A stretch of 64,000 nt of DNA from Torreya grandis (GCA_037957365.1 JARHVA010000158.1:211501-275500), one strand, 5' to 3'; shown: positions 1-12,900, counted from the first letter of the stretch. Program-made: numbers and translations. The notes: generated by a model not told the origin, from the letters alone.

Positions 1-255
1 CAAGTGGCTGGTGGTATTAGTAGGATCAAAGGACTACTAGTGTTCTAACTTGCATAATTCCTTGGGAGTATAGGAGCTCCCATATTTACTCTTGGTATTG
101 GTATAAACTGATTGACTCTTCATCTCAAACTAGTTATCAAAGGTGGAAAAAGAATACCTAGATTTACAGCAGCATGAGATATTATCACTGGTCCACAGCT
201 CTGACTCCTTGTAGCTCTTTGGTTCATATGGTCTTGAAAGAAACTTCATGGTTGT
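1..255 (-). pseudogene. leader and start of gag of element A0 (partial)
   Basis: Read on the minus strand, this short piece follows a primer binding site and is mostly open, with a few stops. It reads like a proline- and serine-containing gag amino terminus (for example ...ISHAAVNLG... and ...VNMGAPILPRNYAS...). The rest of the element lies beyond the left edge, so no conserved gag domain can be checked. The assignment rests on its position just inside an LTR and primer site, plus its codon-like look. It could also be untranslated leader. Confidence 0.4.
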
Positions 256-273
256 GTCCCATCAGGCATGCCA
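256..273 (-). other. primer binding site of element A0
   Basis: The minus strand reads TGGCATGCCTGATGGGAC, starting with the TGG that pairs with the CCA end of a tRNA, a few bases inside the LTR boundary. A closely similar string sits at 38644-38661 in element E and a variant at 58811-58837 in element G. I cannot name the tRNA with certainty. Confidence 0.6.
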
Positions 274-846
274 AAAACTATCGATGATTAAAATTGCACT
301 GTTTCTAACACCATAAATGAGAAGTTTTAGGAATGTGGGACTTGCAACCTAAAACAACCTCCAAATTTTAAAGAAGTTGCCTCTTCTTTATATTAAGGGT
401 ATAATGAGAAAAGGGATAAGAATTAAATAGAAACACAATTGCAACTAAAGAAACTCTAACTATGGTGATGCACCTAAATTTAATTTGACCCTTAAGCACA
501 GTGAAGTTATATGTAAGATTCAATGACATTAAAGAGTGAACAAGGCATGATCAATGTAAAAGATGAAAAATAATAGAAACAGAGGCTCACAACTTAGAAT
601 AATTTTCTAGTGACATAAAAAAATATCAACAAAGGCATAGAACTTAGTTTTATTATTAGTTCTCTAGTCACATAAAAGGCACAAAAACATGCACAGTTAC
701 ATAAACTTTCTAACTCAATAAAATAGAACAAAGGCAAATGATATTCCTAATCATAGCTAAAAAAAAGTTTAAAAAATCTTAACAATAATCTTTTGTAGAA
801 AATTCTCTCTATCTTTTGATGATGATTATGGTGATCTCTACACCCC

Positions 847-854
847 TATTTATA
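847..854 (-). promoter_or_regulatory. TATA box in LTR of A0
   Basis: TATAAATA on the minus strand in a GC-flanked context (GCTATAAATAGGGG). It lies between the repeat-rich U3 and the AT-rich leader, where an LTR promoter is expected. Confidence 0.5.
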
Positions 855-1029
855 GCATTAGATTAGCTCTGGATTGTCTGCACATTCCCAATCTAACAGC
901 CTAACTGAACACTAACTGAAATGGAAGTGTCTAGCATAAGATATTTCTTAGATCTAAAATGTTCTATCTTCCTAAAATTTCATTAACTGACATAGATACC
1001 CAGGACACTTCCCACTTTTAAATGGGAGA

Positions 1030-1830
1030 GGACACTTGGTTGATTCTTTCTCTCTACTTGAAAACCTTCTTATTATTTAGGAGGCACCAGAAAAAGACAC
1101 TTGGCATGTTTCACAGCACTTACTCAAAACATGCGTCACTTTCCACGTAACTTATACTCTTTACTATGTCTTCACTTAGGAGTGCTCCATCCTTGACATT
1201 TTTCACCATCTGCTTCTCTAAAACTTTAACAACTTAATATAAAATGGGACCCATAACACTTCTCACCCGAGCAACTTCAAAAAGGGAATAGGGATAGGTG
1301 GTGCTTTCTACACATCTTTATCAAGGGACATGTGGTGGTATCCACTACTTTTAGCTACCCTTTGAGAATCCTATAGAAGGTGACACTTGGTGGTATCCAC
1401 ATCACTTTTGCTATACTATAGAAACATTCAAGCCTCATTTCATATTTACATGGGCGGTGATACTTGGCAGCTCTCACTTGCCTCAAAAATAGGACTCAGG
1501 ACCCTCCACAGTCTTTACTTGTCAATGAAAAAATGTTGACATGTGGAAACTTCCACTTTATTTAGATATGGATATGTGGTGTCTTCTATTGCTTTTAGAA
1601 AAGCATATTGAAACCTTCTGTGATTGCCACCTGGTGCCTTCTGCTTGATCTTGAGAAAAACTTATTGAAAAGAAGCTTTCAAGACGTATAAGAAACTTGA
1701 GATGTAGATGCCAACACTTGTTGCACTCTGCTAAGTTACTATGGGATACGTGGCACATGCCAACCAACTTATAGAAATTATGAAATGTGCCTCGATCGAT
1801 GACACTTGGTAGCTTCCACACGATTTTGAC
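1030..1830 (-). repeat. degenerate U3 repeat array with ACTTGG/ATGTGG core
   Basis: On the plus strand the motif GACAC/T-T/G-TGG followed about 8 bp later by TCCAC or TTCAC recurs near 1032, 1095, 1331, 1380, 1451, 1539, 1573, 1628, 1746 and 1801. Spacing is irregular (about 35-240 bp). On the element's own strand it reads GTGGA..ACCAAGTGTC. A related array lies in the U3 of element E (36.4-37.4 kb). Confidence 0.55.
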
Positions 1831-2087
1831 ATTTAGACAAAATTGAGGCAAAAAGAAATTTGAGCCCACACTCTGAATCAAAACTTCACTGTCTCAAACC
1901 AAAGTGTGCAGGGACAAAATTTTACAGTGCAAAATTGAAAATCAAAATAAAATGTAGAGTATTTTTTACTCTACAGTAACCTGAATTGAGAAACTTCTAG
2001 GGAATCTATTAGATAACCCTTCTCAAACCACTACTATAGGCCTGATTAGTGATTAATAATGTATACAAAATGTTGGTGTTCACATCT

Positions 2088-2331
2088 AGGGCATCAGAGA
2101 CAATAAATTTCATTCATTCAAAGACAACAAAAAGATCCTTGATATCATTATTTCTATAGGGAATCAAATTTTAAAAGCACAATGTATCGAGGAACTTATA
2201 TCTTGGGCTAATAATGAATTTGACAAGTTAGTAGATCAAGAAGAGGATTGTCTAATGAAGCCTATAGCAGATTTTAAACTAATCAAGGAGAAATATACTA
2301 AGGTGAAATTCTTCCTTAAATATGGATAATT
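2088..2331 (+). pseudogene. unidentified open stretch of about 79 codons
   Basis: After a TAG, the plus strand is open for about 79 codons and ends in TAA after ...FFLKYG. It has no internal stop despite the local AT content, and its composition is protein-like (acidic and lysine-rich, with one Trp and two Cys). The only ATG is late, so it is not a complete ORF. I do not recognise it. It may be a fragment of the element into which A0 and the neighbouring LTR inserted, or chance. Confidence 0.3.
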
Positions 2332-2390
2332 TAAAGTCCCACCAATGAAATTCCTAAAAGAATATTCTTTTTTTAAAGTATATGCTAGTC

Positions 2391-3240
2391 TGTTAGCATA
2401 TACTCTTTCTTGTCAAGTTGACATGTGACCTTCCACATTGTATATTTATATCAAGGATAGTTGTCCTTATCCACATGTGAATATTTTGAAAGTTAACAAG
2501 TTAACCACCTATGTCTCTTATAAATAGGTAGATGGTTACCATTTGTAAAGGAGAGAGTTTTTTAGCAATTGTATACTAGGAACATTTAATACAACAAAGG
2601 AATTCTAAAAAGATTGTCTGAATGGTTTTGTTGAATATCCATGCTACCTCTCAATTATAGATGATCATCTTGAATTTGAATGATTCTTCTTATTTTGAGT
2701 TGCATTATTTGTCATAGGGTTGTTAATTTGTGCTAAATGCTAAATTGACTGTAAATATCTAAAGTATACTTCATTATTACTCTGCATTTGGATGTACTTA
2801 TTTTATTCAGATCATAATAGCAAATATTTAAAGTAAATTTGGTTTTTATTTATGATTCATATTTTTCATTTGAATTTTTCTTGATTTGTGATGTAATTTG
2901 AGCTTATGCTATTTTATAACATAAATTGGTTAAAATGTACTCAAAGTAATTGGAATTTTGTCATAATATTTGAGATGAAAACCTGCAATCACATTTCTTT
3001 CTTACTTTACCCTTCTCTTTTCTTATTTTTATCAAGATTCACTCTATATTAAAGATCATTGTTAATACTCATTTATTTTAGATTCTAAGTCATCATAAAC
3101 TATTAAATATCTAAAGATTTAAACCTCGATGGCTCCCAAACATTAAATCAAACAAATATTATGGATAGTTCTCATACTCTACTTCTATTTCACCATAAAC
3201 ATCATTGAATTGTCACAAACTACAACTCATGCCTTGGATT
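2391..3240 (+). mobile_element. LTR-like sequence, possibly a solo LTR
   Basis: A TGTTAG start is followed by a plus-strand TATAAATA box at 2519-2526 and then an AT-rich R/U5-like tract. Immediately after it, an integrase reading frame begins abruptly in mid-domain near 3290, which suggests insertion or recombination. I found neither the partner copy nor a target duplication, so the limits, especially the right one, are approximate. Confidence 0.35.
2519..2526 (+). promoter_or_regulatory. TATA box of LTR-like sequence
   Basis: TATAAATA in CTTATAAATAGGTAG, about 130 bp after the putative TGTTAG LTR start. Confidence 0.4.
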
Positions 3241-3289
3241 TTTCAAATCCTAAATTGAGTAGTGTTCATCAACACTGAAGAGCACCTAT

Positions 3290-4060
3290 GGTACATTTCA
3301 AAGAAACAACACAGCCAAAGTCATTTCATTCTTTGAAAATCAAATTTTCTCTAGATTTGGTGTTCCATATGAAAATATTTTAGACAAAAATACTTAATTT
3401 ATTTCAAATTAATATTTATAGTTTTTAGGATGTTATTATATTATTTCAAGTCATTCTTAAAAGTATTATCCCCAAGAAAATGGGCAAACTGAATGTACAA
3501 ATAAAAATTTGATTTCAATTATGAAAAAATAACTCTTGAGAATAAAAGGAATTGGCATCTTAAGATATTTGAATCATTATTAGCTAATTTTACCATTGTT
3601 AAAGTAACTAATGGTTATTCTCCATTTATGTTAGCTTATAGATTTGAAGCTACATTACCTATCAAACTTCAAATTTATTCTACTCATATTTTTTTACAAT
3701 ATTTATTGGGTGATACTAATTTGATTTAACAAAGACTTAATGATTTTATATCCTTATATGAAACTAAATTTACTACTTTATATAATTTATAAAAGGCTAA
3801 AGAAAAATTAAATAACTTATTTGACAAAAAAATATCTAATAAAAGTTTTAAAGTAGTTTATCTTGTCATTTATTAGGATAAAGCACATGAGGACCAAGTT
3901 AATAATTATAAGTTTGATTCTCTTTGGCTTGGTAATTAGAGAATTGATATTTTTATTATTAAAAATGTTTTTCATTTATATGTTCTTGATGGAGATTGGT
4001 TGCATTTTTTGGTCAATGGACTTCATTTGAAGTTATTTCATCATTATCTCCTTTTCATCT
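3290..4060 (+). pseudogene. Ty3/gypsy integrase, C-terminal part (degraded)
   Basis: The plus-strand translation resembles the integrase core: FFENQIFSRFGVPYENI, then YYPQENGQTECTNKN (the family's YHPQ.NGQ.E..N segment with the catalytic Glu region). A C-terminal domain follows, ending ...DGDWLHFLVNGLHLK, the usual end of the Ty3/gypsy integrase chain. At least five in-frame stops are present. The zinc-binding (HHCC) domain and the first catalytic Asp are missing, because the frame starts abruptly next to an LTR-like sequence. No RT or protease of the same element is seen nearby, so this is a broken remnant. Confidence 0.8.
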
Positions 4061-5860
4061 CTTTTTCTTATTTTTATTTTGATTTATTTTCTTTTCATTT
4101 TTGTTGTTTTCTTTTTGAGTTGTTTGTTTAATTTTTATTATTTTTTTAAAAATATCAATAATGGTCACATTGGCTATAACATTCATTATTCTAAGGGAAG
4201 AGTACGATAGAATCTATCATATCACTGTAAGTTTTTCAATTATGCTAAGATAATTTACATGATAAAGTTTAGGTTTTTTTATTATATGAATAAAAATGAA
4301 CTGAGTTATAAATGTGTTGAAAGCATTAATAACTTTTAGAATTTGTACTTGAGGCTTTTGCACTTGATTATTTATCTAACCTGAATTTATTTTTCTAATC
4401 TATCCAATTATCCATGCCATGCTAGCCAAACACTTCATCCCTTAATAATTTATCATTATTAAAAGGGTTCACATGTATCTACTTGAGAAATTAATGACCA
4501 TCAATCACACTCTTGAGTGATTTATATTTCAATAGGAAATTTATTATTGCTACCTAATTTTATTACTAAAACTAGCTAATAAGGTCACTAATATTATGAA
4601 TTTTTTGGGCACCCCTCTCTTTTTCAAATAAATTGAATGTAATTACACATTATGCCATAATGATGACATAGGTCATAAAATTTAAAACTACTTGTGGGAA
4701 TCTAAGTCATTTTGTTTCATTTTTAATATGCATTATTATGTGAAATAATCATTAATGACTATCGTATTTAATTAAATTTTTAATTGAATGTTAACAAGTA
4801 GTTTTGAAATCATAAGTGGTGAATAATGAAATACATTATTAATTTATATGAGCATATATGTAGATTAATAATTGTTTTGTGACTTGAATTGGTCTAAATA
4901 GTGGTAGTTGTGATTTTCATTTATTTACTTTTAGTTACAAATGATGCATTTATATCTATGTTTATTGACACATGAATAAATCACATTATCTTGTCTATTT
5001 TTCATGAATAGATGGATTAGTGAAAGTGTGTAAAAATGCATATTAAAAAATCTCTTGTGCAGAGTTGCATTTGAGTTCATTGGTTTACTCTTCAAACCCA
5101 TGAAGGGTTACTAGACATAATTGATAATGTTGTTATGTTATCTTGATATCATATTCATTTCATATATAGAATAGATTATTATTATCTAAACCAATTTTAT
5201 GTGTTACATGTTTAATTTAAACCCAATGCATATACTAAACTTAGTAGTCACCTAAGTTTTATGTGAGTACCCAGACCTAAATGTTAAATATAAAGGATTA
5301 AGTTATAAGGTGATATTATTAGCAAGACATAAATTACTAAGGTGATTAAGTGGAAGATTTATGGTATATGATGATAAATTTTAAATTCAATTGATACCAT
5401 GGTTTGAATTCAAGTTTGAACTCAACCTGAGTATTGTGACGGTACCACCAGAGAGGTTTCAAGTAATGTAAAGTTAATGCTTAGGTGTAAATTTTTGTGT
5501 AGGATTTATTTGGAATCTGTTAGAAGCCAAGAAATTTCATTTTTTTGAATATTAATTTACTTGAATTGGTTTTTGATGCATTGGTAGGATATTTGGAAGG
5601 ATTTTAGTGATTACTAAATTGGTAGTGATGTGTTTAACTTAATAGAACCACTAAATTAGTCTATGGCAGATGAGATATCAAATGTAAATTGAACACACAA
5701 ATATAATTTTTTATTTGGTTAATAACATTTGGTTAGTCATTTTGTAATCTTTTAGGTGGAATCAAAGCTTTGCTAGTATAAGGAAGAAAGGGATTGATCT
5801 TGGAAGGAGATTTTTGAATCTAGTTTTTTTGTAGAAGTAAGGTATGCCAGAACTATCATG
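4061..5860. other. AT-rich stretch without recognisable genes
   Basis: I see no stop-poor frame and no domain. A purine run near 4193 (CTAAGGGAAGAG), just after the integrase relic, could be the polypurine tract that precedes a 3' LTR, but no paired LTR was found. The rest is T-rich and probably LTR or untranslated retroelement sequence. Confidence 0.3.
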
Positions 5861-5899
5861 GTTATTTTTGAATGAAAATATATAGTTTGGTTGAATGTT

Positions 5900-7450
5900 T
5901 GAGTGATAAAGTTAAAATATTTATCTTTGATTTAATAATTTATATGCATGGCATTATTAGATGAGATTGTAACAAGCTTACATATATCCATTTACAAAGA
6001 AGATTGGTTTTCAAGTTTCCATAAGTGTCACATAAATTGATTTTGGAATCTGAGCTATTGTTGATGTTTTGAAAGATTCTACATGTGAAGGTTTTATTTC
6101 TCTATTTAATCAAACACAAATAATAAAGATTTCATGAGTAAATAGTTTATCATTATTTTGGTTTTGGAAGTATTCAAAATGTCATGAGTGAAAGAATGTT
6201 GTCTTTATTGTCTTTACTTAATTTTTTGACATATAAGTTAAATGTCAATATGCTAATTGGTTCATTTATTTTGAATGCATATTTTTTTTCAAAAAAAAAA
6301 ACTATTATGGGTTATTCACAATGCATCCATTTAGAAAGATACATTTTCTAGTTCAATATGAGAAACCATTAAGCATATATACAAATGAGTTGTCTTGACT
6401 ACATAATTAGTTTTGTGATGAAATACTTTTGGGTCATATGTAGACATTTGGTATGGTATATGTAGATTTGGGTAAAATTGTAAAGAAGTTATTTTTTCTT
6501 GTTGAAATTTGTTTTCTTCATATTTTTGTGATCATGAAATTACTCTTTGTTGAGTACTCTCTATCGATTTCTTTTAGGTATGTGTTAAGGTTATTTTTAA
6601 GATTTTTTATCTTGAATTACAATACTTGATAGTATCATATGATAAATTTTGAAGTTTAATGTCTTGAAATTTATGTTAAAATTGAAATTAATAATTTTGA
6701 AGTAGTCTTGAAGAGTTTTAGTTACATAGAATATGTTTTGTCAGTTATGCATATATGATTTATTTAGCAGAAGAAATTTTGGAAGACTAGTTTTAGATAT
6801 TTTTGTTTCTCTTTCAGAAGTATATTTAATTTGAATGGTGATCAATTTGATTATTTGTAGTGGTAATATTGATATTTGGTATAATTTTTTCAAGATGCAC
6901 ATCTTGTTCGAGAATCAATTATGGGTTGTTGATGAGTGAAAAGGTTTTGAAGATATGATTACCTTTTGTATAAATATTATTTTTATGATGGATCAAAATC
7001 AAATTATGACTAGATAATTTAATTTGTTCATTCACATATAATCATACTATCTTATGGATGATCTAATAGGGTTATAGATGGATGAAAATTGGGTAAATAT
7101 GTGAAGCAAATACTATTTTCCTAAAACTTGTTTTTTATTTATATTTTGGTATTCATAAGTTTATTTGTGTTGAACTTATGTGTGTCCTCTTTTAGTTCAA
7201 TATTAGATTGCATTTGGGTTCTGGTAGTATATAATTTATATATGATGAAATAGTTTTGATGATAAAATCATTGAACTCTACCTATATAAAAATTATTATT
7301 TTAGAACAAAATTTAAAGGTTTTAATATACATAATGGTTATTCATTAATGCACTAATAGTTTTTTTAGTAAAATAATTTTAGGGAGAATGTTTTTGAAAT
7401 TAGAGAGTTTCTTTGCATATTTTTGGTGATATAAAATTGGTTTGATAACA
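5900..7450. repeat. degenerate tandem repeats in AT-rich DNA
   Basis: The block beginning GGGTAAA.TGT.AAG near 6470 aligns with one near 7090. Both continue into CTT/TGTTTT.TT.ATATTTT and then a TTGAGTACT/TTGAACTTA-like block, giving a period near 620 bp. A shorter related block (ATCCATTTA.AAAGA..) occurs near 5975 and 6323. Copies are badly eroded. No coding potential was seen. Confidence 0.4.
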
Positions 7451-7839
7451 TGGGTGTTATAAGGTTACAATCACCTTTGTAGTTGTTATTTTGAAACAAG
7501 AGCTTTGTTGGGAAAATATATGAAATTCATTGAGAACAAGGTTACATGGATCTGGATTCATACATTTTATTTGATTATTTAAAAAATAAAAGGTTAAATT
7601 ATTTTTATTAGTAGAAGGGTTAAAATTAAATTTAGATTCCAATCACCTCTATTGCCATTTTTGATAAAAAAGAGTTTACGTAATCTTCTTTCATTTGTTT
7701 ACTAGATTTGAGTGTTGACAATTTATTTTCAAGATTGATATATTTTCATGAATTCATTATACATTGATAAAGTAGGGTTTAAAGTAAAAATAGAGTTTTG
7801 ATTTTCATTTAATATCCTACATTTTATTATAAAGGTATC

Positions 7840-8630
7840 TAGTTGGAATCCTCTAAATTCACATCATTCAAATGGGAATAATTGGGGACATAATAATGAT
7901 CAATGGAGAGAAGATAATCCTCCATAGAGGCATGCTCAGAGAGATGAAATTTTACATGGATTTATGGGTTCTATAACTTTTCCTATATCTTTTAACCATG
8001 GTACTCACATGTTCATTTATTTAGATGTTGTTGACCCGACTTTTTGGAATGTGTTTTATTTTTTTCCATCTAATCTTGCTTATGTCCACAAAAATAGAAG
8101 TTAGAGAATTCCTCCTTGGATATCTCATCCTTGTGGATGAGTAAATCCAAGTGGTTATTCTTATTATATGCATACTATCATATAGTTTGATCCCCCTAAT
8201 TATCCTAAGCATAGAGCACCCACTCCTAAAAATGAACTCCAAATGATTACAAAACTTCATTTGTGTTCTTTGGTGCCATTGAATACCAAAAATCCATCAC
8301 CTGAACCAATAAATAGACCTATAGGGTGTTATAAATTAAGTATTGATTATTTTCCACCTTATTAATATGATCAAGACAAACCTACTTCTTTCAGTGGTAA
8401 AGGGGATGTAATCAATTCTTCAGCTTCAAATTCACCTTTGATTACCAAGATGGTCAAAATTATAGAGTTGGAGATAGATGATGAGGTAAGTGAGTTTGGC
8501 ACAAAATTGATTAAGTTTCATTCAATTTCAATATAATATACTGAATACATGATAGATAAATTTCATCCTTTGATTGAATTACTTTTAGATACTAATGATG
8601 AGTGGGTTACTACTTAAAATATTTTCTAGT
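7840..8630 (+). pseudogene. unrecognised coding relic, Pro/His/Asn-rich
   Basis: One plus-strand frame stays open for most of about 260 codons with about six stops (for example SSWNPLNSHHSNGNNWGHNN, then ...MGSITFPISFNHGTHMF..., ...NYPKHRAPTPKNELQ... and an acidic end ...IELEIDDEVSEFGTKL...). The composition resembles the variable, Pro/Asn/His-rich parts of retroelement gag or gag-pol linkers. I see no zinc knuckle, protease motif or RT motif. A hydrophobic stretch follows near 8640-8700. Function and family are unknown. Confidence 0.4.
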
Positions 8631-8866
8631 TAAAACTTGATACTTTAATTATTGTTGGTGATACTTTGATATTTTTGTGTATGTGGATACTTTTCATTTT
8701 GGTTTTTATGGAAACATGATATCAATTTGGTACTTTATGTATTCTAATTTATTTTAATTTCATATTTTACTAAATTATATGATTAAATGCATATTGAATT
8801 AATGTTTATAGTATTTAATTTTATTTAAATTAGCATAGTTACTATGTTGTTTGGCATATTTAAATG

Positions 8867-8871
8867 TTTAT
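8867..8871. repeat. left target-site duplication of element B (TTTAT)
   Basis: TTTAT lies directly outside the left LTR and is repeated directly outside the right LTR at 21901-21905. Five bases is the usual size for Ty3/gypsy. Because it is AT-only in AT-rich DNA, it is supporting rather than decisive evidence. Confidence 0.6.
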
Positions 8872-9830
8872 TTTTGGGATATATTCCTCTAATCTAGTAT
8901 TAACTTTACTATTTTCATTCCTACTAGAATAATAGGTATAATGAGATAGTACACCGACATATCATGCCAAAAAGTTACACACATGCTCACCTGAAGTACA
9001 TAGCCTAAGACTAGTACCCTTTGTTTTCATTATGTAGTGATGTATTCATTTAGTTTCTTAAGATAGGGTGGTAAAATAAGAAATTTTTTATAAATATATA
9101 CTTGGTTCCATGACTAACTATTTAATATTCATTCATTCCCTACTTAACTAATCATAGAAAAGGATGGGTGCAAACTGAGAATAAAAGAGTATTGATTTCA
9201 TTATACTCATAACCAAATTACACAAGGTAGTTCATAAACATAAGAACTCTCTCTCTCTCTCTATTTTCATATATAAGTCATATCTATAATTATGATGGCT
9301 CAATATTAAAATTACCAACCAACCCACTAAGTAAAACTAGGGGTATTTATACATGGCTCTACCCCAACCATTCAGTTATAGAAATAATTACATAGTGGTG
9401 ACTTGAAAATGACCATTAACATAAATGAGTCATGAGAAGTTGTTACAATAAATTCCTAATAACTTGGGCCTAACTTCCCCTATATGCTCTCTTTATGCTA
9501 TATCTTTATTGGTATGCTCTTATCTTCTCATGCACCGGTGCTAGATTCATGATTGACTATTCTCCTCTAATGTCCATATGAACTATTTTCCTAACCATCT
9601 CCACTTCTTGTGCCCTTGCCAAAGTGTTTTGTTATTGTTTGAGTCTTATATTATCAATTCCTCCATGTTTCATGTATCTTTGTTCTTCATAACTTAACTT
9701 TTTTGTGCCATGGTCTTCTATGCCATGTCTCTTCTGCTCATATGCTTTGTTCTATGACATTATTTATTTTATGCTATTGTATTTAAAAATCACTTAGGAT
9801 AAATATATACAAACTTTAGGGCCTAAAATA
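8872..9830 (-). repeat. 3' LTR of element B
   Basis: A direct repeat of 20987-21900 over its whole length, with shared blocks such as CATTCATTCCCTACTTAA and ACCAACCAACCCACTAAG. The outer edge reads TTTTGGGAT against TGTTGGGAT in the partner. The inner edge is followed by a purine run on the minus strand. A conserved minus-strand TATAAATA lies at 9344-9351. A short CT microsatellite (near 9247-9262) is expanded in this copy only. Confidence 0.88.
9344..9351 (-). promoter_or_regulatory. TATA box in 3' LTR of B
   Basis: TATAAATA on the minus strand, preserved at the equivalent place in the other LTR (21439-21446). Conservation between two otherwise diverged LTRs supports its role as the element promoter. 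Confidence 0.6.
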
Positions 9831-9842
9831 ACCCCACACTAA
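9831..9842 (-). other. polypurine tract of element B
   Basis: The minus strand reads AGTGTGGGGT directly before the 3' LTR (which begins TATTTTAGG), the expected position for the plus-strand primer. Confidence 0.5.
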
Positions 9843-9949
9843 GCCAATAGTCCATCCTAGATTATGTTCCCTCTTTAGGTCCCTTAGATATCAAAAATTT
9901 AAGTCTCATGTGCTTGACCTAGTGCTTTACTTACTCTTAATGATTCAAC

Positions 9950-12900
9950 ACAATCTAAATCTTTGAGATAATCTATTCTACTTATTTGATCTGCTTTGTC
10001 TCATCATGTTATTCTATAAAGTCCCCTAATTTAGTTTTCAAACACTCCAGTGATGAAGTAGCATCCTTGTGAGCATCCTTAAACATTCTGACTTCTATTA
10101 AAACGTGTCCTCAAAGTGCCATAAAATTGGTGCTTAACTCTTATCAATGAACACTTATATTATTCTCAAGGGACTCCACATCTTTAAATGTTTTGGCACA
10201 TTTAGATCTATCCTTTATTATAAGTGTATTATTGACCAAATATTGGTGTTAAAGTTATTCCGCCTAAATCTTAGCTTCCAAAATTTTAGTAGGCCATGCT
10301 AATTTGACAAAAATACCATCAAGGATGAAAACCATAACACCAACTCTAGTAAAAAATCTCTTACATACCTTAATAGCCTTAGTGAACTACTCAGTGGCCC
10401 AAGTCTGCTCATGTTGGGGATTTACCTAGTCTTTACATTTTTTCAAAAAAAAATCTACCAAGGTCTCCAATTTATCAATAACTTCTCCTTCGAGGGGAAA
10501 TCCATTAGCAAGCACCATATCCTATTACAAAATTGTATTATAGAGTGTTAAAATCTTCATAATAGATGTCATTATTGCTTCTAACTAGCACTTGAGCTCT
10601 TCTAATTCCCCTTCAAGCTTTATTTATTATGTGTACTTATGGTTTTATAGATAAATGACTCTTAATGCATCTGCTTAAGTTAATACAAATCAAAATCTTG
10701 TAAAACATTCTACCTTATCACCGCAAGATAAAACTTAAGAAGGGTCATGCTTTCTTGAGTTGATATACACTACTGGGGATCCACCCAAAATGTATCAAGA
10801 AGCTCTATCTCACCTAGTGATATAATAATATTATCTGAAAGAATCTTAAAATAATGTTCTTCAATAAATACATCCATATAAAAGGAAATCTCATGTTGAG
10901 TGTGATTAGTTGAGTCCTCCTTGGGAAAATACTACCACATATATAGGTCCTTCTTTAGGATGTTTTATTAGAACTAGGCATGAACAAAGTGTTAGTATAG
11001 TAGCTAGTAGTCACTACTATGTGGATTCATAAATAGGATATTTCCTTCTATTACAATTGTATTTGATTACCTCAATATCTATCTCATCTTGATTGTGACT
11101 TGTGTTATCATATATGTCACCATTATCCAGATTTATACCTATGACATTCCCCTCTTCACCTATAAAACTCCCAATTTCCACTTGTGTGTCATCAAGGATA
11201 GACTCTTCTTGATGAGTTGGAGGGAGTTCCTTCTTTGGCTTTGGGGTGGCTTAATTTTTATCCTTAAGTGAAGGTACCCTCTCAGGTGGTGCTTTAGGAG
11301 TCACCACTCTCTATTCAAATTCCCCAACTTTTGGTGCAAAAATATCTTGTTTTGAAGTAATAAATATTTATATGGTAGAATTTGGGACCTTATTTTTGAC
11401 CTATAAGTACCCTCAATATCATTTTGGTGATGGGGTAGTCCTTTATTGATTTTTTTGTTCTTATTGAGCACTAGAACTAACATCATTCCCAAACCTCTTC
11501 TCCTTCTGATGTATTCTAAGTTTTGGTTGGGGTAGTTTCTTTTATGACCTTGTTACTCCCTGACATATTCTTCTTGGGATTCATCATCTAGTGCAACAAG
11601 TGAAATTTTTCCCCAACTAAGATCTGATGTGATTTAATATCAGTGTTATCTAGTTTTTACTTCTCTCAATAAGTTTTCTTTCCCAGATATACATATAATT
11701 TTAAAAGAGTGTGAGACTCAATGTCAATTGTATTAGCATCCATTTTTATCAGGCATGTATCATACATCTAATTCATATAATTCATGAAATACCTAGCTAT
11801 GAAATAATAAGTTATCTTTATCCATTCAAATAAGTTATTTATAGAGCTCATCCAAATGTGTGATAATGAATAATGATGCTTCACATCAAACTAAGATTGA
11901 TCCCCCATCTATGCAAGTAATTCCTGAGGGACACAATATTTGTTCCTAAAGGATTAATTCATCCCATCAAACCATCCCTTTATTATTAACTAAGATCTAA
12001 AGGGGTATTGGCACTAGGGAAGGTGAATGGTTTGAATCACTAAGCTATAAACTTATTCTCAGGTGGGTAGGGCCACTTCAATTCACTATTGATGTATTTT
12101 AGTAGACCAATCTCATCAAATACCAACAAAAGAGGAATTATACCCCAAGCATACTTTTGATTTGGTAGGTGATGGGACTTTTCTAAATCTACAAAAAAAA
12201 ATCTCAATAAAGTACTAGGAATAATTATACTTAAGCCCCTGGGCCATATGGTTTGTTATGTAAATATGTGTCATAAAATTCTTTCCATATATCAAATCCT
12301 CCAAGCTTGGTCATGGATAAGTTCTCATCTATCCAAAGTTAAGGATCATAGAGACTAGATATATATATGGCATGGCCATACTTATTATACTCTAGCTTCA
12401 CCACTATTTTCTCAGTTTCATCTTGGTCATCTAGGTCCCCATTAAGTTCAACACCTAAGCATTGTAAACCTATGATCTTGCTAATTATTTGGGCAATGAT
12501 CCACATTATGCACCCTATGAAGTAAAATTAGTCATCATGGATGCACAAGATAATAAATCTCATGACTTCCATGAGCTTTTTGAAATAAGGTAAGTTTAAG
12601 ATCTATAACACTATCATTATTGAGAAGATTGAAAATTGTGAGATCATAAATGATCTCATTCCTAGTGTTTTGGTGTTTAACCCTATAATAATTCAATAAT
12701 TATATCTCATTACCAAGTTATCAATTATTATAATTAAACACTTAACAAGTCGACACCTTAGATTCCAAGTTCTTAGTGCATAACACCTAATCTAGGTATT
12801 GTATTTATTCAATCAACACAAAGGGTAGAGGAGGTGTTTTGGTTTTCTTCTTTACTTCACACTTCATCTTCTCCTTCTTTTTAATGTATGTTCCCTCTGC

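Larger units (their letters stand above)
279..2050 (-). mobile_element. 5' LTR of minus-strand Ty3/gypsy element A0
   Basis: The inner edge at 279 abuts the primer binding site, and the LTR end is degraded from CA to TA. A TATAAATA box on the minus strand at 847-854 leaves about 570 bp of transcribed LTR (R and U5) before the primer site. Upstream of the box lies a U3 of about 1.2 kb filled with a degenerate repeat. The outer edge is not sharp; I place it near 2050, where an unrelated plus-strand open stretch begins. The partner LTR would lie left of the window. Confidence 0.55.

Noticed and set aside
1558..1881. Minus-strand ORF of 107 codons in the LTR of A0
   Set aside because: It covers the U3 repeat array, where periodic sequence keeps a frame open by chance; no domain and no homologous frame in the LTR of E.
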